64,000 nt of DNA from Brasenia schreberi (GCA_036023115.1 JAYKKT010000089.1:8581001-8645000); one strand, 5' to 3'; shown: positions 44,781 to 58,674, counted from the first letter of the stretch. Made by a program: numbers and translations. Notes: generated by a model from the letters alone, not told the origin.

Positions 44781-45147
44781 CCATGGCCGGTTTAGAACCG
44801 GCCTGGAGGTTCCAACGGAAACAAACGGGCCAGAAACTGGCTGGAAATTGAATTGGTGAAACCGGACCTTAAATCATGGACCAACCGGTTTGGTTCTAGT
44901 TGCACCTTTTTATGGGACTGGAGCTGGTGGTTTGGAACCACAGATTAAGGATTTTTTAAAAAATTAATTTCTTTAAAATTTTTATTGTTTTTTAAAATTT
45001 TGGCAGTTGAGGATTCAAACCGGAATCGCCCCAAAACCAGCGATCCCTGAACCTACCCCAGTATGGGTCTGTTCTGGTTCCAGGTTTTTGGGTAACCCAA
45101 ACCGGCAGTTAACCGATGGTTCCTGTTTACCTGAAACCGGCGATGTC
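44781..45147. mobile_element. MITE related to that at 25309
   Basis: Begins ccatggccggtttagaaccgg and ends gaaaccggcgatgtc. The flanks accctcccta (44770-44779) and accctaccctaa (45149-45160) agree except for one inserted base, a likely target duplication of about 10 bp. The interior is rich in GGTTCC and AACCGG words. Confidence 0.6.
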
Positions 45148-45379
45148 TACCCTACCCTAAAGGTTTGTTCACTGAGAATATAATGTAGAGTTCATGGTAT
45201 AACCGTGGCCTATTAGATGGTGTAGCTTTGAGATGTTGCCCCACCCTAAGAAAACATCTTGATTCTCCACCGTATGAGGCTGAGGGTCTAGTTGTAGGGC
45301 GAAACGGATTCTTGCTTCAATGATGCAAAGAAAAGAGAAGCCGGTGTCGATATCAAGTGAACTAAAATTTGATTAAAAT

Positions 45380-45730
45380 TGGAATTCCATTCATTAGATC
45401 TGGCCGGTTCCAGATAATCAAACGGGGAGTAAAGGTTCCAAACTGCCAGTTTGGTTCCACAACAACTTGGAACCAAAACCAAACTGCCCCCTCCTGGTTC
45501 TACTGATTCCATGTCCGCTCTACAACGGTTTTGATTCTGGTCGGATTTGGATTAGTTTTTGTTTCATTTGAAGAATGTATACCATGTACAAAAAGTTAGA
45601 TTTTGAATCATTGGCTAGAAAAGTCTAACCAATGACCTCCTTGGTTCTTTTCCGGTTCCAAGAAGCGGTTTGTGTGTGGTTTGAACTACTGGCCTGGTCC
45701 AAACCAGCCACCTCTATAAATTTGAGCCCT
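45380..45730. repeat. GGTTCC-rich decayed MITE-family sequence
   Basis: Begins agatctggccggttccag and contains repeated ggttcca/tggaacc words; the right end is uncertain. Confidence 0.4.
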
Positions 45731-46215
45731 GCAGACAATTCCCACGGACCCTCACACACATCTCTTGGTCATGCAATGAAACGAATATATATAGTAAATA
45801 GTAAACGATATGTATGTATGTATATATATCAGTGAGCAAACCCCTTAAAACTGAGGGTAGGTGAGCTGGGAGATCATGATCTAGTAAATAAAACATACGT
45901 CATTCACATCACGGGTGTCATTCATGTCATCTCAAGCCAGAGCATGATCGCTTAGATCACTTAATGCATGGCCCAACAACTCCATTTCTACCACAATATT
46001 TTTGCATTGTGCAAATATCCATAATATGCTTCATTTGCGTGTCTATCACTACTTGGAGAAGTAATGCTTTTTGGGCTCTTAGATCCCATGAAGTTGACAT
46101 TAAAAAACTTTAAGCTTATTATCCACAGGATATTATCTTGGCCATTTCAAAGTCAAAAAGCCCAATGAAAAAATCTCATTGTATTTATGTATTTTTGGGC
46201 ATTAGCCTCTCTCTC

Positions 46216-46332
46216 TTGATTAGCTGGCTAGGGGTTGGCTCGAAAAGCCTTCGAGTTGTCGGTCATGATTTCAATCTCTGTTTCATGGTTAAATGAAAGA
46301 ACCTTACATCGTTAGCCATCGGAAAAAAACCA
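46216..46332 (+). mobile_element. tRNA-derived SINE
   Basis: A-box-like tagctggctaggggttggc, B-box-like catgatttcaatctc (weak), ending gttagccatcggaaaaaaac. Confidence 0.45.
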
Positions 46333-46431
46333 TTCATCTAATCTTTGATCAAATAGACCATTTTAGAAAGTTCAAATCATCGATATGAACATTTTTAACT
46401 GTTGAAGCATCGAATAAAGAAAGGTTTGTAA

Positions 46432-46676
46432 TTATCAACATGTACAATGTACAAAAGATGTCGGTAGCAAGAATGAACATGTTGAGATGGATGAGTGGTC
46501 GCACAAGGAAAGTCCGTATACATAATAAGGCTATTAGAAACAAATTGAGAGTGGCATCAATAGAGGATAAAAGAGGAAAAATAGTTTAAGATGATTTGAA
46601 CATATAAAAAGACGACAAAGAACGCTCTCGTAGGAAAATATGAAAAACTAGATTGTGAAAATATTAAAAAAGGAGG
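46432..46676 (+). repeat. Internal RTE LINE fragment
   Basis: atcaacatgtacaatgtaca, ttgagatggatgagtggtc, gctattagaaacaaattgag and atagaggataaaa match the LINE C-terminal coding region in order. It has lost both the 5' part and the (TTG)n tail and carries frameshifts. Confidence 0.82.
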
Positions 46677-49608
46677 TTGCATAATGCGTATCCATTTCTT
46701 CTTCTCTTGCCGGCAGGTTTTCTTCCTTTCAATAACATCTGATCTGGTGAAACCGGTCCTTATTCCACTATGAATTCAAGCAAAAACAGCCAACTGGGGG
46801 TACAAGCACTCAGCAAAATCCATCAAACACAGGCCTTTATTTCTTGGTTTCAATAGGACTTTATGAGCGTTGTTTCTATCTACTACTATCTAAAAACAAT
46901 CAAGTTATTAATGATTGAATGAAAGAAAGAAATATTAATACGTAATCAATCGAACACTACCTAAAAACGGTTCTTCCGTTTAGAAACGAAATGTTTCAAA
47001 CTTCTCCATACACACATATATGTACGTATGTATGTATGTATTATACGCATGACAGAAAGCCCAACCAGAGTCGAGGCCTAGCAATCGATGACTAGTTCAG
47101 GAGCGGACAAAATCTTCGAGCCATCAAATATATAAGCATAGTAATATAGGCAACCAGGCAGTTCCACAAGATCCCCAATTGCCACCTTAGTGAAGTACTT
47201 GACAAAGATGGAAAGGAGGGTTAACACTTATAATTAATCAGCAAAACCGCCAGGAAATCAGCCATGTCCATCATCCTTGTTAACCTGCAGACCTCGAAAA
47301 TTTTCTGGGGTGAGACGAAACTTATGCCAGGTGAAATTCAGGTGAGCCGATCCATATAGCTTTCCGAAAACTCGGTTAGCATATACATTTTTCAGTCTCT
47401 TCCTTTTCAGATTTCTGGTGAGATGGCCGCCTCACCTCGCCCATGTATAGGTCCTCTCGTTGCTTCTAAATTTTGAGTACAAGCAAAAACACTTATAATA
47501 AGAATAAAGCAGTTAGCATGGTGAATTTTAGGTTTGGCCATGAAGAGAGAATCCTCTCACTGAAGAAAAGATGATGGCCATTCTACATCAGATCCAAAAC
47601 CATGCACTCTACTCATGATTGTGTTATATATGTAATTGGAAGCTGGTGTAGAACTTTGTGAAGGCCATGTTGAGAGAGAGAGAGAGAGAGGATACTGCTC
47701 ACTTATACTAAGGGCTCATGTTAACCTTTTATTTTTGCATGTATGAGTGTAATAAAGGTATTTTTTAAATACCTTAATAATTTTTTAAAATGAAACTCGT
47801 ATCACCAATAGTGAAAGGTGAGCTTGAGTATGCATTATTCTAGGTGGGCAGCATTTGATGAATCCGTTCCTAATGCCTTTTGTACCCTCTAACCAACCTC
47901 ATTTTATATTGGAAAAAAAAGTGCAAATTAGGTATTTGCCGAATCCGGTCCTAATGTTGTTGGGTCTGGCTGATCCATATCCACTACGTGCCACCTCTCG
48001 ATTTTTTGTTTGTACCATCGACTCAACGGAAAAGTCCATGCCAGATTCAGGTACACATTCACTCTCGGTTGATACTGTGTTGTATGCTATCCAACCAAAA
48101 GGAACACGGATTCATCTCTTCTCTTCACCGTGTCCACTGCAATCGTTTTTTCTTTTGAAGTATGTCAAAAAAAATTCTCTTTCAGAAAACGGGGAGGAAT
48201 GTCAATGCTAATATGGAGCAATAAGAAAACTTTATTTTGAAACCTTCGACTGTGAAATTAGATAATAAATACTTCAAAGAAAATTGAAGACCTCCAAAGG
48301 TTTACTAAGAAATTATAATTTATTTTGAACTCTATGATAATACAAAACATGATCGAGTTCAATAGCGACTAAGAATCCATGTAGCTGAACCCATGAGTAC
48401 TGGAAATGCTGCACTAAAAAGGGGTTAAACATGCTTATGCAACATACTTAAACTGGGTTATACTGTAATTCGCCAGCCAGATTCCCTTCCCTTTAGATGC
48501 ATACTGCCTTCATCCTGTTATATGACTAAAAAAATTCTATGGCTTAAGAAATTGACGGTTTAATGAGTTAAAGGCAAAATGACATGACTACATAAAGTGA
48601 GGTGGTGATTCTTGGCAACCTTATTATAGAAATGGCTGAGTTGACCATTCAGCCACTATGGCCGTAATAGTCATAACAACGGGTTGTTACGGAGCTCATC
48701 TGTTACCAACCGGATAAAAGCTGCAAAAGGAGAAAGACAGTAGAAAATCCGAGGGGGTTTGAAACAGGCACTGTTTTATAAATACAGAATAACGCACGAT
48801 ACAATACATGGAAAAATAAAAAGAAGAAAACCCTCTCGTAAGAAAACCTACCGAAAATACCTCAAAAAATCAACATTCATACCTGGTCTTCTTCAAGGTT
48901 GACCGAGCTACTCGGTACAGGAAGTAAGGTGGCTGCATACCGCATCCAAAAGTTGCACACAAGGCCCACCGGAGTTCAACACACTACAGACCCAATTCTG
49001 ACAGTCCACCCTCGAGAGCAGGTTGATAGTTGGCCTCATAATTAAGTAAAATGTAAAATAATAAACTTTACTTTTCGGTGCATATCGAGATCCGTGTTTG
49101 ATTGTGAGACAAATTGGACGTACAGTTCTACTTTAATAGACCCAGGCCTTGTACTCGAACACTCTCTTAGTGGCCTTACGGCAAGCTACCCCTGACATGA
49201 TTAACGGATCTGTTTCATAATAACTTTCCTGAATCCTAAATCTCACGCTAGCTAGTGGCCATGCCCGTGCCCTCCACGGCCCACGCTTCCATAAGGAGAA
49301 TACTGCCTTTGCCAAGGTTTGTGATGGTACCACCCTTTGCAGTCATCCTTTTGTCTTAGTTTTATATGCCACCATCCTGATCTTTGGTTGTTCAAGCTTT
49401 CAGCATTTCTCCGTTGCATTCTTTTGTATAAATCTTTTCAAACATAATACCAGAAGATTTTTAAAAGGTTCAGTTTCATGAAGATCTGAATTTCAAGTGT
49501 TTCTCACGTTCGTTCTAAATGTCTGTTACATTATATTTTTAACACCACCTTTGGTAGTTCAAACGTTTCTTTCATACGTGAAAACCTAATGGACACCAAA
49601 ATAAAGCA

Positions 49609-49612
<4 letters not shown>
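46677..49612. other. Intergenic, no gene seen
   Basis: It contains a short GA repeat (47671-47690) and a possible trace of the LINE 3' end at 48370-48412 (aagaatccatgtagctgaac). No frame was convincing on either strand. Confidence 0.5.
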
Positions 49613-49647
<35 letters not shown>

Positions 49648-49665
49648 GTTTGTGTGTGTGTGTTT
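49613..49665. repeat. Microsatellite (CT)n(TA)n(GT)n
   Basis: CT, TA and GT repeats in succession. Confidence 0.95.
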
Positions 49666-50237
49666 ATGTGTGTATAGATACTTACACACAAAATACATAC
49701 ATATATTGATATATCAGTGCATGTGTGTGTATCAACAACGTTGCTTCTAGCTGATGCTCTTGTCCGTTAGATCTGGCATTTATCAAGCAGCTAATATCAT
49801 ACTAAATAAAGTTTATGGTAGCCTTAATGTTATGTATCTTCTTATTTTGTTGCATTCTTGAAAGAAAAAATATGATGAGTATGAACCTTCCAATCTGACT
49901 TCGAATACTATATACATATTCACACATAAGCGCACACACATATTCTATATATATTACATATGTGTATACATGTATATGTATATGAAGATAGTGCTAGATG
50001 CATACTACTATCCTATGGTGCATAATCTTGTTTAAATATTTCTGCTAATGATCTTTGAGATCAATAGAGAAGATTTGCATGAATTACTTTGCATTTACAT
50101 TTTATGCAAATGTTGTATTAAATATAAATTATAAAAGTAACAAATGATATTTTTAGTTCAAATATCTATTATTGATCTCAAAGCTCGAATGGTGAAAATG
50201 TTTAAGAAAGATTAGGACATTATGCATTTAACATTAC

Positions 50238-50239
<2 letters not shown>
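49666..50239. other. Intergenic, AT-rich, no gene seen
   Basis: It contains scattered TACATA/TGTGTG words and no coding frame. Confidence 0.5.

Positions 50240-50308
<69 letters not shown>
50240..50308. repeat. Microsatellite (AT)34
   Basis: About 34 uninterrupted AT units. Confidence 0.97.
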
Positions 50309-50310
<2 letters not shown>

Positions 50311-51254
50311 TTATCACTCTAACCTATTACTTGCCCCAACATTTGATGTAAAATTATTTGATTGATTAAATAATTACCAACTGATTGAATGCTATCACAA
50401 ACTTTCCCTAAGCACTGCTCAAGCCCATGATTAGATCATAACTGTACCCGGGTACGTCCTTGTCGCCAATATGATGTAATATCCTGAATGAGAAATGCCA
50501 GTATCGTGAAATTCTGTATATAACGCAAGGAAGGATTGCCTTTTTCCTATTTTTATATATTTTGGCAATTTCAGCAAACTTACTTTCATATAGTTTTGAA
50601 ATAATATACTTTTTAATTTCCAAAATAACATAAAATATTCTCCCATGAGATGTAAATAAATTGGTCAACGGTCAAACTATCCAGTCTGCCAGGTGGGCTC
50701 ATGCAGGGAAGCCTTATTAAGTAGTAAAGGAAAATCCACATCGTTCAGTCCGTACAATGAGCCGATCAATGACATCCTAACCGTCGTTGAAAGATCGTGG
50801 ACCATCAATAATGTTAAGAGAACGTGAATGATACCTTTACTGGAGTCTTTTTCTAGAACGACCATTAGTGAGGAATCCCTCTCTTTGTCTCTTTCTCTTA
50901 TATATATATATTGATAGACAAAAAGAGACAAAGAGAGCTTGATATATGATAATAATATTAGACTTTTAATATATTCAAACAAATCTTAACTAATAAGTTT
51001 GAAAGATAGATTATTGGTATTTGAATTAAAAAATAAAGTAATATTTTGTCTTTGTAAACATACTTTATTAAAAAAGTAACTTTTGTTTTTTCAATTTTAA
51101 TCTTAATCATTCATCTACTTTATTTGAATATGGATAGTTGAATTTTATTTGGATATGTTAACGTATGATCTTATTAGTCTATACAATGTTCTCTCTTATA
51201 TAAGGAGATGAGAAGATACGGGCTTAGTGATTTGAAATTGTGATGCTAATTAGA
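50309..51254. other. Intergenic, AT-rich, no gene seen
   Basis: Open frames here (50408-50668, 50431-50646, 50677-50982 minus) have no recognisable domain and lie in AT-rich DNA. Confidence 0.5.
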
Positions 51255-51540
51255 CATGATCGTTCTTAATCGTTTAGCCGTTCTAACCAAAACCGAGGCG
51301 GCTGAACTCAGAATTATGCTCAAAACCGGAGGACCACCTGGTTTAGTTCCGGTTTCACCTTTTATAAAACCAAAACCGATCGAGACGGTTTCAAGTCCGG
51401 TTCCAATATTTTGTAATCAATAATTTTTAATAAAATTATCAGTTTTGAGTGCTTTCATACTCAAACCGAGATATTTTCGAAGCCAACGGTGAACTGTCTA
51501 TTTGAAACCGTCGGATTCCGAATAAACTCTAACGGGACAT
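51255..51540. repeat. MITE-family sequence
   Basis: Runs from gacatgatcgttcttaatcg to aacgggacatgtc with AACCG/CGGTT words within, matching the terminal motif of the family. Target duplication not clear. Confidence 0.5.
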
Positions 51541-51879
51541 GTCTAACACAACACAAATGCTCCACGACCGAGGATTTCTTTTTCCAAAGTTTGAGAATGG
51601 CCATTATTGAAGAAATGAACTCTCTCTCTCTCTCTCCGCACAGCCTCACTCAAAGTTCAAAGTCGGAACAGGAATGAGTTGGCTGGTCAACAAAGACAAG
51701 CATCTTGCAGCGTGATGTATTGGTATTCAATAGAGAATGCCAGGTTGTGTTTTTGTCTTTCACATCGCCATAGAAGAGCAAAGCTATTACCACTCTTAAC
51801 AAATTGCTCAAACTATTGTTGGGCTCATCAACATCCTGTGCTTCTGACTCCATGACGTGACCTCAACCAACCTTTGTCT

Positions 51880-51922
51880 TGTGTGTGTGCGCGCACGCGC
51901 ACGCGTATGCATGTGTGCGCAT
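51880..51922. other. 43-nt perfect alternating purine-pyrimidine tract
   Basis: From (GT)4 through GCGCGCACGCGCACGCG to TATGCATGTGTGCGCAT the bases alternate purine and pyrimidine without exception. Such tracts with GC and GT/AC steps can adopt left-handed Z-DNA. Confidence 0.9.
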
Positions 51923-51959
51923 TTGGAAACAATTAATTAACAATCCTCAGGCTTGGTTT

Positions 51960-52290
51960 GCCTTTGACTCATTCAAGCTTAAGTTTTAGCTTTCTTTAAA
52001 TAAACAAATATATAGTTCTGTGCATACTCTCAAGCTAGTCAATCCAAGCTTGAGCGTGTAAGATGAAGCCCAGCCCAAGCCTGAGCTCGGCTCACTTAAG
52101 AAAAGGTCAAGTTATAAGTTGGAGAAACTGAGAAAACAATTTGTACAACGAGCTCAAGCTCGAACTTGTTTTGATTAACTTATAAGTTAAGCTCTGAGGC
52201 AAGCTCGCACATAGTTAATTTGGAAGGCTCGAGAGGAGCTTGAGCACGAGCTGGTTCCTTCGAGCTTGGCTTCAAAGAATCTATCTGCAC
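51960..52290. repeat. AGCTCGAGCTTG-rich dispersed repeat
   Basis: aagcttgagcg, gagctcaagctcgaac, ggctcgagaggagcttgagc and cgagcttggc recur on both strands. It is a common-looking plant repeat of undefined class. Confidence 0.45.
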
Positions 52291-52299
52291 TTGAACCCA

Positions 52300-53259
52300 G
52301 CTGACCCACTGTCACAGAGCCCAATGGCTATGCATGCCATAAGATATAGTTTTTAATTAGTTAAGAAAACGTATGCTCATCTTTAATTTAAGTGTGTAAA
52401 TGTGGGCATAATGATAATAATAATAACAATAATTATAATTACAGTAATAATAATTAAAAAAGAAGAAGTTGAAGAAGAATGTGGGGCAAGTACAATCTAT
52501 CCATCCATCATTACTTGTTTGTTTAAATGTGCAGCTGAGGCTGCTATCGTTCTCATTGCTCTAAAAGAACGAATTATTAGCTAAGCTACAACGATGTCAT
52601 TTTGTTGGGGAGCCCCGAAACCATTCCCACGTTTCTACATGAACGCATTATGTGATTGTGTTTCCTCCTGACCTGCAATGCCGAAAAATGACTCGGACCT
52701 AGTTCTGTACGTGCTGCAAAGTGCAATTCTCACTGCTGCTACGGTAGTCTCAGATAGTTGCTTGCAAGCTTTTATTTAGGTGGATCGATAGTTTCTTGAA
52801 ATAACACTTACTGAGATGTCTACAACTTGATACGGATCTCAACGAATTGTGCTAGATATGGACCAGCGATTTGTGCTTCGTAATTTTCAGTCTGCGAGGT
52901 GCTTGTCAAGAATCACTGAGTTGTCCAGAGAATCAAAGGCTTAAGAGTCTTAAAGAACAACCGCTCCATCTGATTCTCGATGGTATGTTTGCTTTAAATC
53001 GTTTCGGGAAAGCCATTAGCAATCTCCGCTTCCTTTCAAAACTATGTATCTTTTAAGCTTTTATTCTCGTATGAGGCTTTTTAGACGTTTGGTTGGGAGG
53101 GAGTAGTATTTGTAGAACGTTTAAATTGCATGAGCTTATTAAAAAACTTCATTGATGTTTGAGATCAAAAGTAGAGATTTGAGTTACTAGTGTAATGGTA
53201 CATTGAACTCAAATCCACTGTTTGATGTGTGTGTGCATAAGCACATGGCCTAACCACTA
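52300..53259. other. Intergenic, no gene seen
   Basis: Contains an AAT/GAA-rich stretch (52405-52480); otherwise nothing recognised. Confidence 0.45.
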
Positions 53260-53874
53260 ACAGCAGACGATAGATCTACATGGTAAAAGAGGGATGACAT
53301 GCATGGTACAAGGCAATGATCGCATACTGGAAAACCACGATGGATGTACTTAACACTACTATATTACAAACGTACAGACAGCTTAGGGGAATGTTTTATC
53401 AATATTTATGTTGATAATATATAAAATGCAGATAACAAACCATCCAACCTGAGCTGACATGATGACAAATGAGGGACTTTACCATTTTCCCCTGGTTCGG
53501 GAGAGATCTTAAGCTTGTATCCTACCTCCACTTTTCTTTCCCCAATCTGTATCCCATAGTTATCTCTTGAAGAGATAGTATATCCATTCTCAAAGTATAT
53601 CTTTTGTTTGGCCATTTTTTCATGCACATTTGTGCAAAAATTCCCTCGTTTGTCGTCGTGCCAGCTTAGGATGAAAGGTTTGTTGTCTGCATTTTATATA
53701 TTATCAACATAAAGATTGATAAAACATTCCCCTAAGCTGTCTGTACGTTTGTAATATAGTAGTGTTAAGTACATCCATTGTGGTTTTTCAGTATGCGATC
53801 ATTGCCTTGTACCATGCATGTCACAGCCGCACACTCTTTTACCATGTAGATCTTACCAACAGCTTGTCTGCTGT
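53260..53874. repeat. Long inverted repeat, ~215-bp arms with a 165-bp loop
   Basis: The left arm 53260-53476 and right arm 53642-53874 are reverse complements with about 90% identity by eye, including long exact blocks (for example gcaatgatcgcatactg and catgcatggtacaagg). The loop 53477-53641 is single copy. A minus-strand frame (53406-53627, 73 codons) covers the loop and part of the left arm, with no known domain. A transcript would fold into a long double-stranded RNA. It could be a foldback transposon or a hairpin siRNA locus. Confidence 0.92.
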
Positions 53875-55125
<1,251 letters not shown>

Positions 55126-55365
55126 TTCGAAGGTTTTGCAGTAAGTGCTTTAGTACAGTGCTCTTGCATGTTTGTTACAAGTATGCATCTGCACGCAAAC
55201 ACAGCTGAATCGCTGGTTTCATTGGACAAACGTGCATATGGACACAAACACAGCTTGAGCACACGCCTTAAGATATGTTAAACCTACTCTTGAGAACTAT
55301 AAACATTGCACGAGACAAATACTTTAAAAAAAAGTTTCAAGGGAAGTTGCACCATTACCGGAACC

Positions 55366-55860
55366 TCACTCTTTGATTTCTTGAAAAGAAATTCTACCAA
55401 AACCCAACTGACCAAATTGATAGAGCTCCGCCCACATCTTTTCTGCTTCAAAGCAAGCACAAAAGCGATCTTCATCTGCTCCAAACAGCAGTAGCGGCGG
55501 CGATGACAACACTGGCGGTGCATCTGAAACAGGTGGCGATACGCTTTCCTTCATTTTTCGATTTCCAACTCTCTTCTTTCTTCCTGTTGCAATGAGAGCT
55601 TTTCTCTTCAAATGTTTCATGGATTTTATGCCTAACATCCATGGAAGCTTAACAAAGGCAAGGACTAATATGTTCGCGATTGCGCAAGGGCAGCAGCACA
55701 AGGCAATGCAATCTGCAACTAAAAATGCGGAGCAAGATGCTACGGTTTCGCATGAACAATCAATGGGCTCAAATCCTTCATCTTCAACTGGAAATCTTCT
55801 TCTCATCGTACTTGTATTGCCCGACCCATTACTGACAGTGGCAACCATTTTCTTGTTCAT
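55366..55860 (-). CDS. Small plant protein with a Cys-rich hydrophobic segment (unknown function)
   Basis: A single-exon, 164-codon frame. The N-terminus is variable and Ser-rich with RRRFPVEDEGFEPI. Then comes CETVASCSAFLVADCIALCC followed by CPCAIANILVLAFVKLPW (about residues 37-75), a hydrophobic region with clustered Cys. A basic stretch follows (KSMKHLKRKALIATGRKKR, about 79-97), then a Ser/Pro-rich linker, and a C-terminal MWAELYQFGQLGFGRISF. This layout (CCCPC hydrophobic block, basic stretch, GFGR-x-SF end) matches a plant-specific family of uncharacterised proteins as I remember it; no function is claimed. The hydrophobic block could anchor the protein in or at a membrane. A second Met at residue 5 (MVATV) could be the true start. 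Confidence 0.82.
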   Translation of the reverse strand: MNKKMVATVSNGSGNTSTMRRRFPVEDEGFEPIDCSCETVASCSAFLVADCIALCCCPCAIANILVLAFVKLPWMLGIKSMKHLKRKALIATGRKKRVGNRKMKESVSPPVSDAPPVLSSPPLLLFGADEDRFCACFEAEKMWAELYQFGQLGFGRISFQEIKE

Positions 55861-58108
55861 ATGCAGAGTAATACTGTGACCATCTAACGTGGAAATGCAT
55901 AGTAATCAGACATTAGTGACGCTGAATGCAAAAAATTATTAATAATAAGCAATAAACGTCATGCACTTTTGTTATTACAGATGGATTGCGCACACAGAGT
56001 GTCAGCTTACCTCTTGGCAGGGCTCTCTGACTCCCACAACACAGGTGGTAAGTTTGATTCGGGGCTTGCACGCGTGCCTGTTAGGGAACCTCCCGTTAAA
56101 AAAAAGAAAAAGAAAATCTTCAACTCGGCTCGCCCAAGAGGCCTGTTTTCAGTGAATTTTCTTGGATGGATAACTACGAGTTATAGCGCACAGATTCATC
56201 AGTGAGACAACTCGGTTCAATGTAGATCCACCACTGCCTATTCTTTTTTGCTACAAAGGGAGGTCCAAGCCTAACACACCCACACACATCCAACCCCAAG
56301 TTAATCGAACTTCGCACTGCCTATTCTGATGTAATATGTGAGATTCGTAGGAATTTATCCCCGACCACGCACATAATCGGTGAAGTTATGGCTGTCGTTA
56401 GGGTGAGAAGGATCAATCCATTGAAAGATTTCTGTTGTTAACTTTATGAGATAGAAGCACGTCAAGAGAAAAGGTTTTCTGATCAGTGAGAGTTCAGGAA
56501 CATCGTCATATTCCTCAAACGCCTTCATGTTATGATAGTGAGATTGGCTTGCATAAATTAATTGTTTTTGACATTTGTTAGTTTTAGCAACTGGAAAATC
56601 TCTTAACTATATATATTATTATGTTAAAGAAGAGATATAAGAAGGGTGATATTTGCTAGACTAATGGTCGCCAATTGCTAGTAGCATAGTAATTAACACC
56701 CGAATATTGTTACGTATATTACTGGTTTTTCTTTCACAAATTTAAACCAAAAACTGTGATTTATTTCCATAGTTCAATGTGTGTGACTGTGTGTATGAGA
56801 GAGAGAGTGCATGTGATCCACTTGCATAAGAAAAGTAAGAATCCTATTAAGAATCTCAAATCCTAGCCGTTCTTCATCTAATCTCGGAGAAGCCAGCAAT
56901 CTCGATCCACTATGCGTTCAGTCATATGACTAGGATGTTCAGCATCATCTATCAGACGCTAGAGCTCTTCTTCCCCAACGTATGACTGAGTAGAAGCTAA
57001 TCCTAAAAACTGACATTTTGAACGGCTTAGATTTGATGTATGACACCAACCATGACATGTCAGATGATGGGTTTCCTGCTCTTAAGAACTTTCTGAGAGG
57101 GTTGTGCAGTCGCATGGCGTCCTGGTGTGTGTGCGCTCGAACCCTTTCGCCATTAATCTGAAAAATGCGTGGGTCTGGACGCACCACAGTACCAAAAAAG
57201 GCCAGCAACTTACTTGTCTTACATTTTCTGGATGATGTTAGTATCCAATCAAAGTCCCAAGATGTACGGTTCCTTTAACAATAAACTTTCACAATATCTG
57301 GATAAGTTGGTGCAACTAACCAGAGAGGAAGCCGGTTAATTCTCAGAGGAGTTCCGTAGCATAGGCAACTTTAGTGAGAAGTTAAGATATCAAAATACAT
57401 ACCGGCTTTTCTGGATAAAGTGAATATGGCCAATGTACAGAATAGCACAGCGCCTGGAGCTCTGAGAATTACGTTTGTGATCCCTTACAGGCAGTGTAAT
57501 CTCTATATACAGCCAAGAAAATGTGAGGCAAATAGAGAAGATCGATATATGGCATTTGAGGCGGAAGACGACAGATGTGTATTAATGGACATTCTGTGAA
57601 AACCGATGCATCAGTACTTGGGATATCGACAATGGTTTTATTTCCCAACAGAATGGAGCATAGAATACAGATGAGCAATGCTTCCCCTAGATCTGCAGTT
57701 GGGATCTATCTACAGTCCCAAAATGGAGGTGAAACCATTATTTTCTCGTTGCAAGAGAGAGAGAGGTGCTACCAAGTGGTTATGATCAGTACAAGAGCCC
57801 GTTTCATTCATTTATTCGTTACACACACAGGTGTTGCAATTATTCTTGACCATTAAGAAAACATGCAGATCAGTCACCGTGTGTGTGTGAGAGAGAGAGT
57901 ACCTGTCTTCTTTGTACCAGTTACGCTTCTGTTTCTTTTCCCCGATTAAAGTTGATAGATTTGCAGCAAAAGATGCGAATGTATCTATCTGTCGGAAAAT
58001 CATTACTTTTAGCAATACTCAACGACTCGAATGAAGATTCAACGAAGGAAATCTGCATTCCATCTCAATCTACAACGCCAAGAAAGCTCGTTGCAGAACC
58101 AGACTATC

Positions 58109-58111
<3 letters not shown>
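55861..58111. other. Intergenic, SINE piece, no confirmed gene
   Basis: A SINE fragment is at 56241-56316. Frames near 57469-57856 look coding in composition only weakly and have no recognised domain. Confidence 0.45.
56241..56316 (-). mobile_element. SINE fragment related to the one at 13783
   Basis: cttttttgctacaaaggga and cctaacacacc match the poly-T and following block of the SINE at 13783-13905 (tttttgttacaagtgga, cctaacacag). The A-box end is missing. Confidence 0.5.

Positions 58112-58157
<46 letters not shown>
58112..58157. repeat. Microsatellite (CT)23
   Basis: About 23 CT units. Confidence 0.97.
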
Positions 58158-58160
<3 letters not shown>

Positions 58161-58674
58161 TGTGACTGTCTTTTATTGGTAAGCTACGTCGGCCCCTTTT
58201 GTTTGAGGAAGAACGCGCGCTCGCTTGTTTTATCAAACTACAAGGAGAATGCATTAGAATAATGAATGCCACAAAATTACTGAAAGCTCCCTATTCCTCA
58301 TCAAAGACACTAAAAAAGGAGCCTTTTGAAACCACACGCTACCTTTTATTGCACCGTTCGCCTGTACCAAAGTTGTGAATACGGTGTCCCTTGATATAAA
58401 AAAGTAATATGGTGTCCCATAACGTATTATACGGTATGCCTACATGTACATAGTATATCTTAGTGTATGATAAAGTACGTTATTCTGTTCTCTTTGTTTA
58501 CATACAAGTAATTCAAAAAGTTGAAAAATAATACAATATTAAACCCTAAATCACATAATATTATGCACCCAATATAGAATAATATCGTTCAGTACATATA
58601 GCGACGAGTGGGTAAAAGCAATATGTCCCCTATGTCATGTCGAACCAAGTACAAATATATATAAAATAATATCA
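58158..58674. other. Intergenic, AT-rich, no gene seen
   Basis: tacggtgtccc and taacgtattatacggtatg blocks (58380-58450) weakly resemble the GTATC-rich repeat in the isocitrate dehydrogenase gene. Confidence 0.4.

Noticed and set aside
48370..48412. LINE 3'-end trace (aagaatccatgtagctgaac)
   Set aside because: Only about 40 bp with mismatches and no tail; mentioned in the region entry but not called as an insertion.
57575..57856. 93-codon plus-strand frame, MCINGHSVKTDASVLG...
   Set aside because: Composition is not impossible, but there is no domain, splice context or homology that I recognise, and an antisense frame covers the same bases.
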